Below are positions 31,477 through 41,076 of a stretch of DNA of 64,000 nt, piece by piece. The translations under genes were made by a program, and so were the position numbers. Under the pieces are notes generated by a model that did no database searches, was not told the origin of the DNA, and saw only the letters and a list, made by a program, of their open reading frames with translations. The first letter of the stretch is position 1. Each line of letters starts with the position of its first letter. Source of the DNA: Anthostomella pinea (Eukaryota > Ascomycota > Sordariomycetes > Xylariales > Xylariaceae); NCBI GenBank assembly GCA_963556695.1, contig CAUWAG010000013.1:1178001-1242000 (forward strand). The letters are read 5' to 3'.

Positions 31477-33438
31477 TCAACTATAGGAACCGCCCCCCTG
31501 TGACAACCCACCAGAGACATCTGTTCTTTCAAACCCATGACTATCAACATTACCAGTCCTATCACCGCCTCCTCGCGCCGTAGCCATGGATGCTGACGGA
31601 ATGATAGGAATCCTAACACGCATCCCACCAGCAGGTCGCGGTAGAGATACAACCCTCCGTCCGTCAAAATCCTCTCTGGCGCCCATCTCAAACGGCGAAA
31701 TCGCCTCCCGCGAAGTCTTCCCCGTCACCGAAGCAAAAGTGCGCGGCGACTCGGCGTCCATCTCTGCCAGGGGCTCGAAGCTCTGCAGCGGTAGCATGGG
31801 AAACGAGTCGTCGCGGCTGGAGAGGGACTGGTTCTTGTGGGCCCTGTTGCTCGCGTTGCTGGCGCCGCTGGCGTTGCGGCTCTTCGTGAAACTGGGGATC
31901 GAGGGCAGGCGTAGGGAGCGCGGAAGCGACGGAAGCGACGGCAGGGTGGGCATGGTTGGCATGGTAGGCGCGCGGAAGAGGGCGCTCCAGCGTAGGGATG
32001 AGCGGCGGGGCGGGATCATGGGCTCGATGATGGAGGATTCCAGGGGACTTTGCGATCCTATCGTGCGGAGCGTTATGTGCGAGTGGCGCTTTGAGACATC
32101 GGGCTCTGGCTGCGGTTCGACGGTGGGGAGGACGGGGCTTCGTGCTCGGCTGAAGATCGCGCGCTCGGTGGCTCCTGTACTCCGGGGCAGTTGGTTGCGA
32201 TGTTCGTCGGGAGAGGTTCGTCGGTTAGAGATGTAGGGCTTGTTGCCCTGGGCTGATGCGCTGTTCACAGTGCTGCGAGTGTCGCCATTCTCCTCTGCTC
32301 GACTGGAGTACAATGAATCCCACTTCCCCTTGACTTCGCGAAGGACGCGGTCTAGCTTCAAGGACGTTGCGTACTGACGGTACATGTTCATCGCGTCTTT
32401 GGTCATGCCGAAGAATGCGACGATAGCTATGGTGGTTGCGATCGGGACCCAGGGCTGGTTCATGATGGCACCCGGGATGATCCACGAGGGGATGAACAGG
32501 ATCGAGTTCCAGGGATAGGGCGTTCCCGAGAAATGTACTCGAGCGTAGCTGTACTCCTTGTACGATGAGAGGGTATCCTGGATATTGATGGCGAGGAAGT
32601 ACAGCATAATCGGAAGGTAGATGGCCAGTATCGAGAGTGACATGTAGTACAGACGCTGTCGCGTACGGTTTGCTCGTGCCGAGGCGGCGGTGTTAGACTT
32701 CAGTGCTGCTTGTGACTTCTTTGAGATGGCTCGGAAGCGCTTCCATGTGAGATCTACATCATATCGGTCAGTCCGGAAGCACTCGTCAGGGGATAGGGGT
32801 GGGTGATACTTACAGGCGTAAGGCACCGCCAACAAGGCGAACAGCGCAGGCGGGGCATCGTAGACCATGTTCTTGGGCCAGCTGCTGTCGTAGACAGCCG
32901 AACAACCAATGAGTGTACCGATGATGTATCGCTGCGCCAGGTCGAAATACGTGAACAGGAGCTGGACAAGCGGTATGGGAAAGATGATGGCCGCTTGAAG
33001 CAGGTTCCTCCTGGTCTTCTCCTGACGACCTAGTTGGTTCACGCGCGCCATCTGGACGAGCTGTGCGAGGTTGCGCATTACCGTGAAGATGGAAGCCGCG
33101 TAGATCGTTTGCAAAGGGCCAGCCACATACACCTCGATGTCGCAGAGCCCCGTGCCGTCCCACCAGGAGTCCCAGTTGTCGCTGTTCCAAATGAGAGAGT
33201 TGAGAATGGTGAAGAAGTTCATGATTGCGACGTCGACGATGAGAACCACGGCTGCGAACTCTCCATTTCGATAGAGCAGCCGGAACGGCACCCAGCACAG
33301 AAGGGTGCCGACTATCCCAAGCAAGACGCGACAGACTAGGTTTGCGACCAGGCCCGGGTCGGTCGTGTACTCTGCAATAGCTGGAGATGCCGAGTACGAA
33401 GCAGGCTCATATGCAAGCTGATCAAAAAACGGCGACAT
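31477..33438 (-). CDS. STE3: Ste3-like pheromone receptor (GPCR for farnesylated a-type pheromone)
   Basis: Class D seven-transmembrane receptor that senses the lipid-modified mating pheromone and signals through a heterotrimeric G protein. Two exons: 32814-33438 and 31477-32753, intron GTAAGT...TAG of 60 nt, giving 633 aa from the Met at 33438. A longer frame starts at 33618 (693 aa), but its extra 60 residues precede TM1 and overlap a duplicated upstream segment, so I prefer 33438. Family signatures: the TM2-TM3 region with WNSDNWDSWWDGTGLCDIEV, the TM5 region FPIPLVQLLFTYFDLAQRY, IGCSAVYDSSWP, and across the splice VPYAYLTWKRF before the third inner loop. A long Ser/Arg/Pro-rich cytoplasmic tail (about 270 residues) is typical of filamentous ascomycetes. 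Confidence 0.92.
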   Translation of the reverse strand: MSPFFDQLAYEPASYSASPAIAEYTTDPGLVANLVCRVLLGIVGTLLCWVPFRLLYRNGEFAAVVLIVDVAIMNFFTILNSLIWNSDNWDSWWDGTGLCDIEVYVAGPLQTIYAASIFTVMRNLAQLVQMARVNQLGRQEKTRRNLLQAAIIFPIPLVQLLFTYFDLAQRYIIGTLIGCSAVYDSSWPKNMVYDAPPALFALLAVPYACKYHPPLSPDECFRTDRYDVDLTWKRFRAISKKSQAALKSNTAASARANRTRQRLYYMSLSILAIYLPIMLYFLAINIQDTLSSYKEYSYARVHFSGTPYPWNSILFIPSWIIPGAIMNQPWVPIATTIAIVAFFGMTKDAMNMYRQYATSLKLDRVLREVKGKWDSLYSSRAEENGDTRSTVNSASAQGNKPYISNRRTSPDEHRNQLPRSTGATERAIFSRARSPVLPTVEPQPEPDVSKRHSHITLRTIGSQSPLESSIIEPMIPPRRSSLRWSALFRAPTMPTMPTLPSLPSLPRSLRLPSIPSFTKSRNASGASNASNRAHKNQSLSSRDDSFPMLPLQSFEPLAEMDAESPRTFASVTGKTSREAISPFEMGAREDFDGRRVVSLPRPAGGMRVRIPIIPSASMATARGGGDRTGNVDSHGFERTDVSGGLSQGGGSYS

Positions 33439-33522
33439 GTTTGATGGAAAACGAGGATAGACCAAAACGTTGGCGACGGCGATAGGTGGGCGAAAGTACC
33501 AAATAGAGAACGCGAAAACTGC

Positions 33523-33815
33523 GAGCAAGGTCTCCACAGGTCGCGCAGGTATACAAATCCAAAATGGAAACATAACCAATGTTTTGATTCCCGGGTGACG
33601 GTTGCGCAACGAGGTCAATCGCTGACGGGAAGTTTGTCAGGGTGCAGCATCGCCCCAGTGACCATATGAAAGGGGGTAAGGTGCTAGAACCCAAAAAAAA
33701 TGCCGTGCAGATACCACTGCCACCGCCTTCCCACATAACTGGAATAAGCAGTCTGGAATAAGCATCAAATATGGCTAATTGGACCAAACTTGCTTATTCC
33801 AGGGTGCTTATTCCA
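33523..33815. repeat. Duplicated STE3 upstream segment, copy 1
   Basis: Lies directly upstream of STE3. It matches 34358-34720 in the same orientation with shared words such as GAGCAAGGT, GGTCGCGCA, GGTTGCGCAACGAGGT and GTGCAGCATC, in the same order and similar spacing. It ends in the inverted-repeat element 33740-33815. Confidence 0.8.
33740..33815. repeat. 76-bp inverted-repeat element (TGGAATAAGCA arms)
   Basis: 25-base arms (33740-33764 and 33791-33815) match as reverse complements at 23 of 25 positions. Each arm is itself two copies of TGGAATAAGCA separated by three bases. It could be a MITE-like remnant or an array of regulator sites. No target duplication is evident. Confidence 0.85.
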
Positions 33816-34021
33816 TTAATACGAATGCAGACTAATGTTTAAGGATTGACAGAAGCATGTGGGCTGAGATTTATAAGTGGTGACTGTACGTGTGTCTGTG
33901 CCGCTGTCTGTGCTGCTGTCGGTGCCCATTTCAGCACCTATTATGGTGACAGACTTTCCTTGAGATCACTTGGGGACAACAGCTAGACAGACGTCTAGCG
34001 GAGGGTGTACATCAGTCTAGA
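33816..34021. other. Spacer between the two duplicated blocks
   Basis: 206 bases; contains a short ctgtctgtgc/ctgctgtcgg repeat. No gene. Confidence 0.4.
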
Positions 34022-34327
34022 ATGGCGCTGGACGAAAAGTACAGCCAAAACAGTTCACCTTTCCCGAACGCCCTCGTCACGGTGCACAACGATGTTGCCA
34101 TTGGTCTTGGCTCAGAGTCCGAGATCACTGATGACCCCTACAAGGAGCCTGGATCATCGGAAGATGAAGACAACACCACGACTGGAGGTACAAAGCGTGG
34201 TAGAGATGAGGACGATGAGGATGACTTGGAACTTGGCAACAAGCGCCGCAAGACGGGTTTGGGACAATGGGCCTATACCGAGGAAGAGAAGTACCTGGAA
34301 AAGGGTGTCCGAAAGATGGGCAGGTGA
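34022..34327 (+). pseudogene. Truncated second copy of the acidic KRGRD-type gene
   Basis: 101 codons from an ATG at 34022. They align with the last third of the protein at 30520-31388: NALV, then an acidic run, TTTGGTKRGRDEDDEDD, KRRKTGLGQWAYTEEEKYL, against NALV, TPTTGMKRGRD, KRRETGLREWVYSQEEK. The N-terminal two thirds are absent. It could still be expressed as a small acidic protein because the frame is intact. Its downstream flank is a copy of STE3 upstream DNA, so it marks an internally deleted duplication of the acidic-gene/STE3 block. Confidence 0.7.
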
Positions 34328-34357
34328 TTCATAGGTACCTACATGTCAACTAGAGTA

Positions 34358-34720
34358 GAGCAAGGTCCCCAAAGGTCGCGCAAGTATACAATTCCGAAAT
34401 GAAAACAGAACGAACCAATGTTTCGACGTGATGAGCGAATGAATGGCGGGTGATGGTTGCGCAACGAGGTTGCTGCGCGCGAGTCAATAGCTGACAGGAA
34501 TTTGGACGGTGCAGCATCAACCCCAGTGACCTTATGAAAAGGGGTACCCAGCCGTACGACAAACCTCCAGAAGTCTCCGTACACCCCCCATTCACCAAGC
34601 GAGAGGTATATTCATTATGAATGGAATAATCAGTCTGGCAGTCCGGAATAAGCACCCATTGATCCAATAAGGCACATTTGTTGCTCATTCGAGAATGGTT
34701 ATTTCAGGGTGCTTATTCCA
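34358..34720. repeat. Duplicated STE3 upstream segment, copy 2
   Basis: Same words and order as 33523-33815, but without a receptor gene next to it; the truncated acidic gene lies there instead. More diverged, with small insertions (for example after GGTTGCGCAACGAGGT). Confidence 0.8.
34622..34720. repeat. Inverted-repeat element, second copy (99 bp)
   Basis: Left arm TGGAATAATCAGTCTGG with CCGGAATAAGCA; right arm TTATTTCAGGGTGCTTATTCCA. The loop is longer and the arms more diverged than at 33740-33815. Confidence 0.75.
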
Positions 34721-35885
34721 GAGTGCGATCTAAGGGATAGGCGGTGACAGGTGACGGGTGACGGGCACTATACGCCTCGCTTGATGGTGCGCGTGCTAGG
34801 ATAATGCCGTCGATATCGAAGACAGCTGATAGTCAACCACTCCATGTCCTTGATGCTGTCTTCGGCCTGCATGATCTTTCTGGGGGGGAATTTGGTAGGT
34901 TAGCAGATCGAGGTGAGTCTGAGGAACAGGTCGGAGGACGCCACCTACCACGCCTTCGCCAACTCTCAAAAAGCTCACACGACACCGTCCTTTCTACATG
35001 CGCTTCGACGGGCGCATATGTAGCAGAAATTTCGGGACTCCCAGGGTTGTTGCCGAGGCCATTGAGCGGTAGAGCCTCAATGGGGGAATGCCGACGCGGT
35101 CTTCATCGTCGGTGAAGCCTTCCGGTGTGTTTCCAGAGAGACCAGGATCGCTGCGAGAAAGGGAGAGACTGCTGTCTAAGGGTTTGCGCCATGAGTTGCA
35201 GGAGTAGCCATGACGACGAGGGCTTTGCCTGAAGAGCACAACCAGAGCGAGCGGCGGGCAGGCTTCCACCGCGAGAGCATTAGCATCACTACTATGCGAG
35301 AGAAGTCCTCCTTCGGCGAAGCAAGGTACGGAAGTACTTTCCGGAGGCACGCAAGGAAGCTTTTTCACGGCGATAAACACGCAAGGAGTCCAGAGCTTCC
35401 ACGGCATCCCATTTTCCTATGTACAGAGCCACGACGCGCGGAGGATGAGGGAGCTGGCGAACGAGCAAGTGACGTGCGTGATGGCTGCCCTATGGTATAA
35501 CGGCACGTCATCACAACCTGCTTGTCAGCACGATATAGCCCAGTACAGCGCATCTCCCTGGATTATAGGCAAAAGCTAGAGGAAATTTGATTGACAAGAA
35601 ACACTGATTCACCGCCACGGGAGGTTGCTCCAAGATGTACGACACTCTGCCCGAGTTCATCGACTACATCAGAGAGTCATCGGCCTCTTGTCCTTCTGGC
35701 CGTAGGGATGTCAGAAGCGCTGGGAAGAGGGCTTCAATCCCAACCAACACCAGTCACGATCCCGCTACTGGTCGGCGCCCATCATGGTGACAGACAGTCA
35801 CGGCCGAAAGAAATAATCATAAGGTTTCTTGTCGGAATACGCATTTTTCATTCATATACGTTTCCCCTTCCCTCCATACCCAAGC
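34721..35885. other. No confident gene; possible decayed plus-strand gene
   Basis: One plus-strand frame from about 34985 to 35580 is interrupted by only three stops (near 35071, 35206 and 35212). It reads partly like protein (YMRFDGRICSRNFGTPRVVAE, then SYVQSHDARRMRELANEQVT and MAALWYNGTSSQ). No family recognised and no splice chain found. It may be a gene relic, in keeping with the decay on both sides. 35600-35885 is the 3' flank of the catalase gene. Confidence 0.3.
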
Positions 35886-37651
35886 CTACAGTTTGGAGTT
35901 CTTCTCAGTTGCGGCCTCGATGGCAGCGCCAAGCTCGGGGTTGACCTTGGAGAACATGTCGTATGTACGGGCCCGAGTATCCTTCTGTGCAGCGCATAGG
36001 TGTCCAGCCACATTCTTGACATAGTTCTCCTGCTGACCCGGGGTTCGGCCCAGGACCTGCCACAGACCGTTGGCCTGCTCGTAGTCGTGCGACTTTATCT
36101 CATCAAACAGGTCGGACACCGCGGCGCCAGCCCAGTTCTCGTGGGAATTGGTAGCCTTGACGGGCCGGTAGGTCAGCGGGCGGTAACTGCTCGGGTAGTT
36201 GGGGTTGGCGCCGTAGTTGCCGTTGACAGACATGGCGCCATCACGCTGGTACGGGTTGAAGGCTTTGAGAGGAGCGTTGACGGGGATCTGCTGGTAGTTG
36301 ACTCCCAGTCTGTGTCGATGTGTATCAGGGTAGCTGAAAAGTCTGGATTGCAGCACGGGGTCTGCCGAAGGCTCGACACCGGGGACGAGATGTGACGGGG
36401 CAAAAGCAACCTGTTCGATCTCGGCGAAGTAGTTGTCGACGTTCTTGTTCAGAGTGAACTTGCCAAATCGTCGAAGAGGCACCTCCTTTTGGGGCCAGAC
36501 CTTGGTCAGGTCAAAAATGTTCCACTTGAACTTTTCGGCCTGCTCAGGGGTCAAAGTCTGGACGTAGACGGTCCAGCTCGGGTATTCGCCCTTCTGGATA
36601 GCCTCGAACAGGTCTTGAGTGGAGAAGTCAGGGTTCTCCGATGCCATCTTGCCAGCCTCCTCGTTGGTGAAGGTCTTGTTTCCTTGGTCGGTCTTCAGGT
36701 GGATCTGGACATATACGAACGACCCATCAGGCTTGACGAACTTGTGTGTATGACCTGAATACCCGTTCATAAATCGGTACGAGTAGGGTGTTCCCCTGTC
36801 AGAGAAGAGGTGCATAACTTGGTGGATGGCTTCCTGGTGGGTGGATAGGTAGTCCCAGAACATCGTGGCACTGTGTCAGCAGCGTTAGTAAGTAGTCCCC
36901 TTGGACTCTCGTTTCAACCACCACGTCCCGGTTCTGGAGTTATAGCTCCAACAAAACTGGGACGTGTGTCCCTGGATCCCCAAAACAAAACAGAACAGCT
37001 AACAATAGACTTAATATTACGTACTCTTTCAGGTTGGTCTGGGGGTTGCGCTTCTGGGTGTGAATGAACAAGGGGAAGTTCGTCGGGTCACGGAGGAAGA
37101 ATACAGGGGTGTTGTTGTAAACCCAGTCCCAGTTGCCCTCCTGTGTATAGAACTTGATAGCAAATCCTGAGCGCCTATTAGCCACAGCTGGTGCTTGTTC
37201 GAGGGCATCCGCTACATCGTACCTCTGGGATCTCTGGCACTATCGGCCGAGCCCTTCTCACCACCGACAGTCGAGAAACGGGCGACACAAGGAGTCTTCT
37301 TGCCAACGCCGTTCAACATGTCAACAGAGCAGATTTCGCTGATGTCGTCGGTAACCTCGAACTCGCCATAGGCACCAGCGCCCTTGGCATGAACCTGAAG
37401 CCCATGGTTAGTCGCGAGGGGAGCAAGGTAATGGACGATGAAGTCGGAGGACATACGACACGCTCGGGAATACGCTCACGGTCAAAGTGAGCGATGAGGT
37501 CAATCAGGTGGAAGTCCTGGAGCAGCAGAGGTCCCTGGGCACCGACACGCTGCCACTTGGAGGGGTGGTCAACAGGGGCGCCATTGCTGGTGGTGTACAC
37601 GGGCTTCTCGTTGTACTTGAAGGTGGACGCGGGCTTCTCGTCGGCAGTCAT
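35886..37651 (-). CDS. Peroxisomal catalase, small-subunit clade
   Basis: Decomposes hydrogen peroxide; haem enzyme. Four exons on the minus strand give 497 aa: 37457-37651, 37223-37394, 37025-37166, 35886-36870, with introns of 62, 56 and 154 nt. All phases agree; for example RIPERV joins [12 protein letters not shown]. Catalytic His67 lies in VHAKGAG and Asn140 in YNNTPVFF. The proximal haem ligand is Tyr350 in [12 protein letters not shown]. The length is that of small-subunit catalases, without the C-terminal flavodoxin-like domain of the large type. The protein ends in SKL, a type-1 peroxisomal targeting signal, which points to a CatC-like peroxisomal enzyme of fatty-acid oxidation. Nothing is broken. 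Confidence 0.96.
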
Positions 37652-39043
37652 GTTGGCGGATGGGAGTGAAACAGAGAGGAATAATAAGAATGGGTATCAC
37701 CGCTGGCAATGGCAAACTATCACAACTTCAGGAAGCTCTTGTCAAAGCAAGTATTCTGCGTACTCACTGGCTGAAGGGAGATGTTCTCTCTGATACAACT
37801 TTGGCGGCAGAAAAAGTGGGAAGCATGCAAGCGGGGGACATGAAAGAGTGGGAGAGTTGTCAGCTATATTTATACCGCCTACCAAGGTTATACAGCAGAC
37901 TGACTAACGCATTAAGTGCTTACCACACACCGAGATGGCTAGCTGCGCATGCTAAACGTGGAACGATGGATGGATGTATGTGCACATATCGGATGCGTCG
38001 GCGAGACTGCGAAAGAAGACGAAGAGGGGTGTGGGGAGATGGGGAGATGCCCGATCCAGTTGAGGAGGACTCAGGAGGACTTAGGAGAGGGGACGAAGGA
38101 CGAAGCTTGCCAACCCTGAAGCTGCAGGTGTGGGGCTCCAACGTCTTCCTGGAGCCAATCAAATTGCAGACATTGCATGTGGTGAGCTGTACCGTTGCCC
38201 GCCGTTGCCGGCCTCTCCCAAACTCGACCGTCTGAATTGCGAACATGACACCACCAGCAATAGCGCAAGTGTTGTTCCTTCCTTCCGAGGCATTGGCTCC
38301 TCGGGGCATCCGGGCATGAAAGGCCTCTGAAGCAGTGAAGCTTTAGCTAGCAGGAGCTTGACAACCCTCTTGACAACCCTCTTGACAACCCTCTTGACAA
38401 CCCCTCTTGCTGAAGACCGCCTCGTTTCATTTTGGCGAGGCCAACATTTGTAATGGTCATGCCTTCTATCACCACCTGCAGCATCGACCAAGGACGGAAA
38501 GATTAAGATGCCTTCGATATCATACCTTGTTCGTGATACTTGTTCATATTAGACGAGCCCAGTACGCTCTGCTGTATATATATGACTGCGTAGGTCCGGG
38601 TTTAATGAGCTCCAAGCACGCCATGCCTACCTAGACGCCGGTCTAACCGCTCGACGATTGATGCACCGCCAACGCACTTATCATCGTGATGAGTGATGAT
38701 GTCCGTTGCACCCACTTGGTTCTTGTCAGACTGGCTGCCTGCTGGTGCCTGTACAAGAACCACCCCTAAAAACGCCTTTGCTCAGCCACCTCCTTTCGAC
38801 GTGACCCGGGCTGCCCCAGCGCAAGCCTGACTGTGTTCGCGGCCGAAGGTGTCGGGCCCAGTGTTGTATGCCCTATGGATTGTATAGGAAACGTTTCGTG
38901 TCTGCCCATCTGTCTACCCAAGTCGTACGTTGTGTGATATCAGAAACCATATGCAGAGGTGAGGCTATGGATGGTGACTGATGGTAGATTTTGTACATGT
39001 ATGCGACGCCTCGAGTTGAAAAGAAGCGTGCTTCTCTCCTCTT
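37652..39043. other. Intergenic between catalase and ARL1
   Basis: 1.4 kb, promoter of catalase on the left and 3' flank of ARL1 on the right. It contains a 4 x 12-bp tandem repeat (38357-38404). No supportable gene. Confidence 0.5.
38357..38404. repeat. Four tandem copies of a 12-mer (cttgacaaccct)
   Basis: Four perfect consecutive 12-base units in non-coding DNA, about 700 bp upstream of the catalase start. Confidence 0.93.
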
Positions 39044-39979
39044 TTAGTCTTGCGACACGGTTTGCTGCTTGACGTGTTAGCTGATGTTCCAACTCTCGTG
39101 TACCACCACCAAGCATAGACCCGCGAGCGTCTGGCCCGCACAGGTGACGCCGTGCGACCCTAATGCGCATCTTCAACCACAAAAAGGGGACCTAAAGAAA
39201 GTGTTAACTACTCACCACCAACCAGTCCATGCCCTCATTCACACCACTACCGTCGACAGCAGAGCACGCCATGATACTCCAGTTGCGATCGCGCAGCTCA
39301 CCGAGCCTGAGAGCTTCAGATATCTCGCCAGCGCCCTTAGCGCCGGGCTGGTCCTGCTTGTTGGCGAAGACGAGGAGGGCGGCATCTTTCAGCTCGTCCT
39401 CGTTGAGCATGGCTGCCAGCTCCTCGGAAGCCGTCTGCAGACGCTCGATATCTGTGCTGTCGACCACGAAGATAACCGCGGCCGTGTTTGCGTAGTAGCA
39501 ACGCCAGTACGGCCGGATCGATGTCTGCCCGCCCAGATCCCACACGTTGAAGTTGAGGTTCTTGTAGGTTACTGATTCCACGTTGAATCCTATGGTCGGG
39601 ATCGTCGTTACTACCTCGCCTATCTGTGGGTGACATCAGTACTCGTTCGTCTTTGTCCCTTTTCTATGCGTCCAGGTATTTCTAAGTGTCCAGTTCACAA
39701 AGGGGTACGGGAGAGGATCGCGCCGCAGCACCCGATGGGATAGGATGTGACGGAGATGGACTGTAGGTAGATGGACAGGGAAGCTGACCTTGAGCCTGTA
39801 TAATAGTGTCGTCTTTCCGGCGTTATCCTACAGAATCGCAGTCGTCGTCAGTAATGGTAATTACGTCACGGAAGCTCGAACAGGGGCACGGGGACAGCTC
39901 GTACCAGACCCAGGATCAGAATTCGTATCTCCTTCTTTGCCCACAGCAGGCCAGACAGCCATGACATGCTCTGACCCAT
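39044..39979 (-). CDS. ARL1: ADP-ribosylation factor-like GTPase Arl1
   Basis: Golgi small GTPase that recruits GRIP-domain golgins in membrane traffic. Four exons on the minus strand give 180 aa: 39905-39979, 39789-39827 (only 13 codons), 39216-39623, 39044-39064 (last 6 codons plus stop). The tiny last exon, after a 151-nt intron, turns the read-through ending VVSS into LVQTVSQD, as expected for the family. Gly2 (MGQSMSWL) is a myristoylation site. G1 GLDNAGKTT spans exons 1-2. Switch Thr48, G3 WDLGGQ with Gln71, G4 NKQD and G5 CSA are all intact. [18 protein letters not shown] is diagnostic of Arl1 over Arf1. Confidence 0.94.
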
Positions 39980-40639
39980 CTTGACTCGACACCGCAGCAA
40001 TCTCGCTGTCCTCGCAGTGGTTTGGGTGTTGTTGGCGTCCACGCGACCCGGGGTGTGGAGGTCTGATGTAGCCGATGTGTCCAAGTCGATCACCTTTTTC
40101 TGGAGTGGGCCGTCGTCGAAGTCAGGGCGTTCGGATGGTCCTAGATGCAGGCGCAGAGATCGTGAATAGCAGTACTAAGGCGGTAGAACAGTCGTGATGT
40201 ACGGCCGTCGTCGCGTAGGAGGTCTGTGAATTATTAGGAATTGCCTGCTCGTCGATCTCTTGTCTCTCAATATTGCATTCTAAACAAGGGTCTCTATTTC
40301 AGGGAGGCCGCCACCAAGGATCGGGTTATAATGCGCCAGACCCGCCTCGTCTTGGCACCCGCTTTTAATGCTCCGGCATTACTTAAGCATAGATCACTCA
40401 GCCTTATCTTATCGCCGATGGATGCAGCTGAGTCATGTGACAGATCAGATGACTGCCCCGCAAAAGCACTGGACTGATCCAATCCTGCCAATCGCACATT
40501 TTCGCATTGGGGCTGCAAAACCCTCTGAGCCCAAGCCAAATTTACAGCCCGCTTCTGACTTGACATCTACTCCACCTCACCTTCAACGAAGAAGACTTCA
40601 CGAACAACTCGACATTTGGTACAGCCACAAGCAGTCAAA
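39980..40639. promoter_or_regulatory. Divergent promoter region of ARL1 and RPL39
   Basis: 660 bp between two head-to-head housekeeping genes. Pyrimidine-rich stretches lie before the RPL39 start (40560-40620). No individual site can be assigned with confidence. Confidence 0.5.
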
Positions 40640-41076
40640 ATGCCGGTATGTGCTGCCCGACAGTCACCGAGTCTGTCAACTAGGATGCCACTGGACTCTG
40701 AACTCGCATCCTGAGGTCGCTGTTCGGGTTCGGTGACGTCTTGGGTTGACGGGCTCGAGGAGACAGACGTTGCATCTTCCTGGACACCACGCTGACGAAC
40801 ATTTCTTCAACCACAGAGCCACAAGTCTTTCCGAACGAAGCAGAAGCTCGCCAAGGCGCAGAAGCAGAACCGACCTATCCCACAATGGATCCGTCTGCGA
40901 ACTGGTAACACCATCAGGTACGATTTTAACCCGAACCGAATCTATCCGCCTCCATTTCCTGGAATTGAGGTGGCAGAACAGAGGGTCGACGCTTGTCTGC
41001 TGGACTCGAATACTAATGGAGGAACAGATACAACGCGAAGAGACGTCACTGGCGCAAGACCCGTCTCGGCATTTAG
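40640..41076 (+). CDS. RPL39: 60S ribosomal protein L39 (eL39)
   Basis: Small basic protein lining the ribosomal exit tunnel. Three exons give 51 aa: 40640-40645 (only Met-Pro), 40817-40917, 41028-41076. Introns are 171 and 110 nt with donors GTATGT and GTACGA and CAG acceptors. Exon 2 reads [20 protein letters not shown] and [14 protein letters not shown]; exon 3 reads [15 protein letters not shown] and stops. Sequence and length match eL39 over its whole extent. A first exon of two codons is typical for fungal ribosomal-protein genes. Confidence 0.96.

Noticed and set aside
33439..33618. Longer N-terminus for STE3
   Set aside because: The extra 60 residues lie before TM1, do not fit the short N-terminus of Ste3 receptors, and fall partly in the duplicated non-coding segment.
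38357..38404. CRISPR-like array
   Set aside because: Units are directly tandem with no spacers, in a eukaryotic genome.
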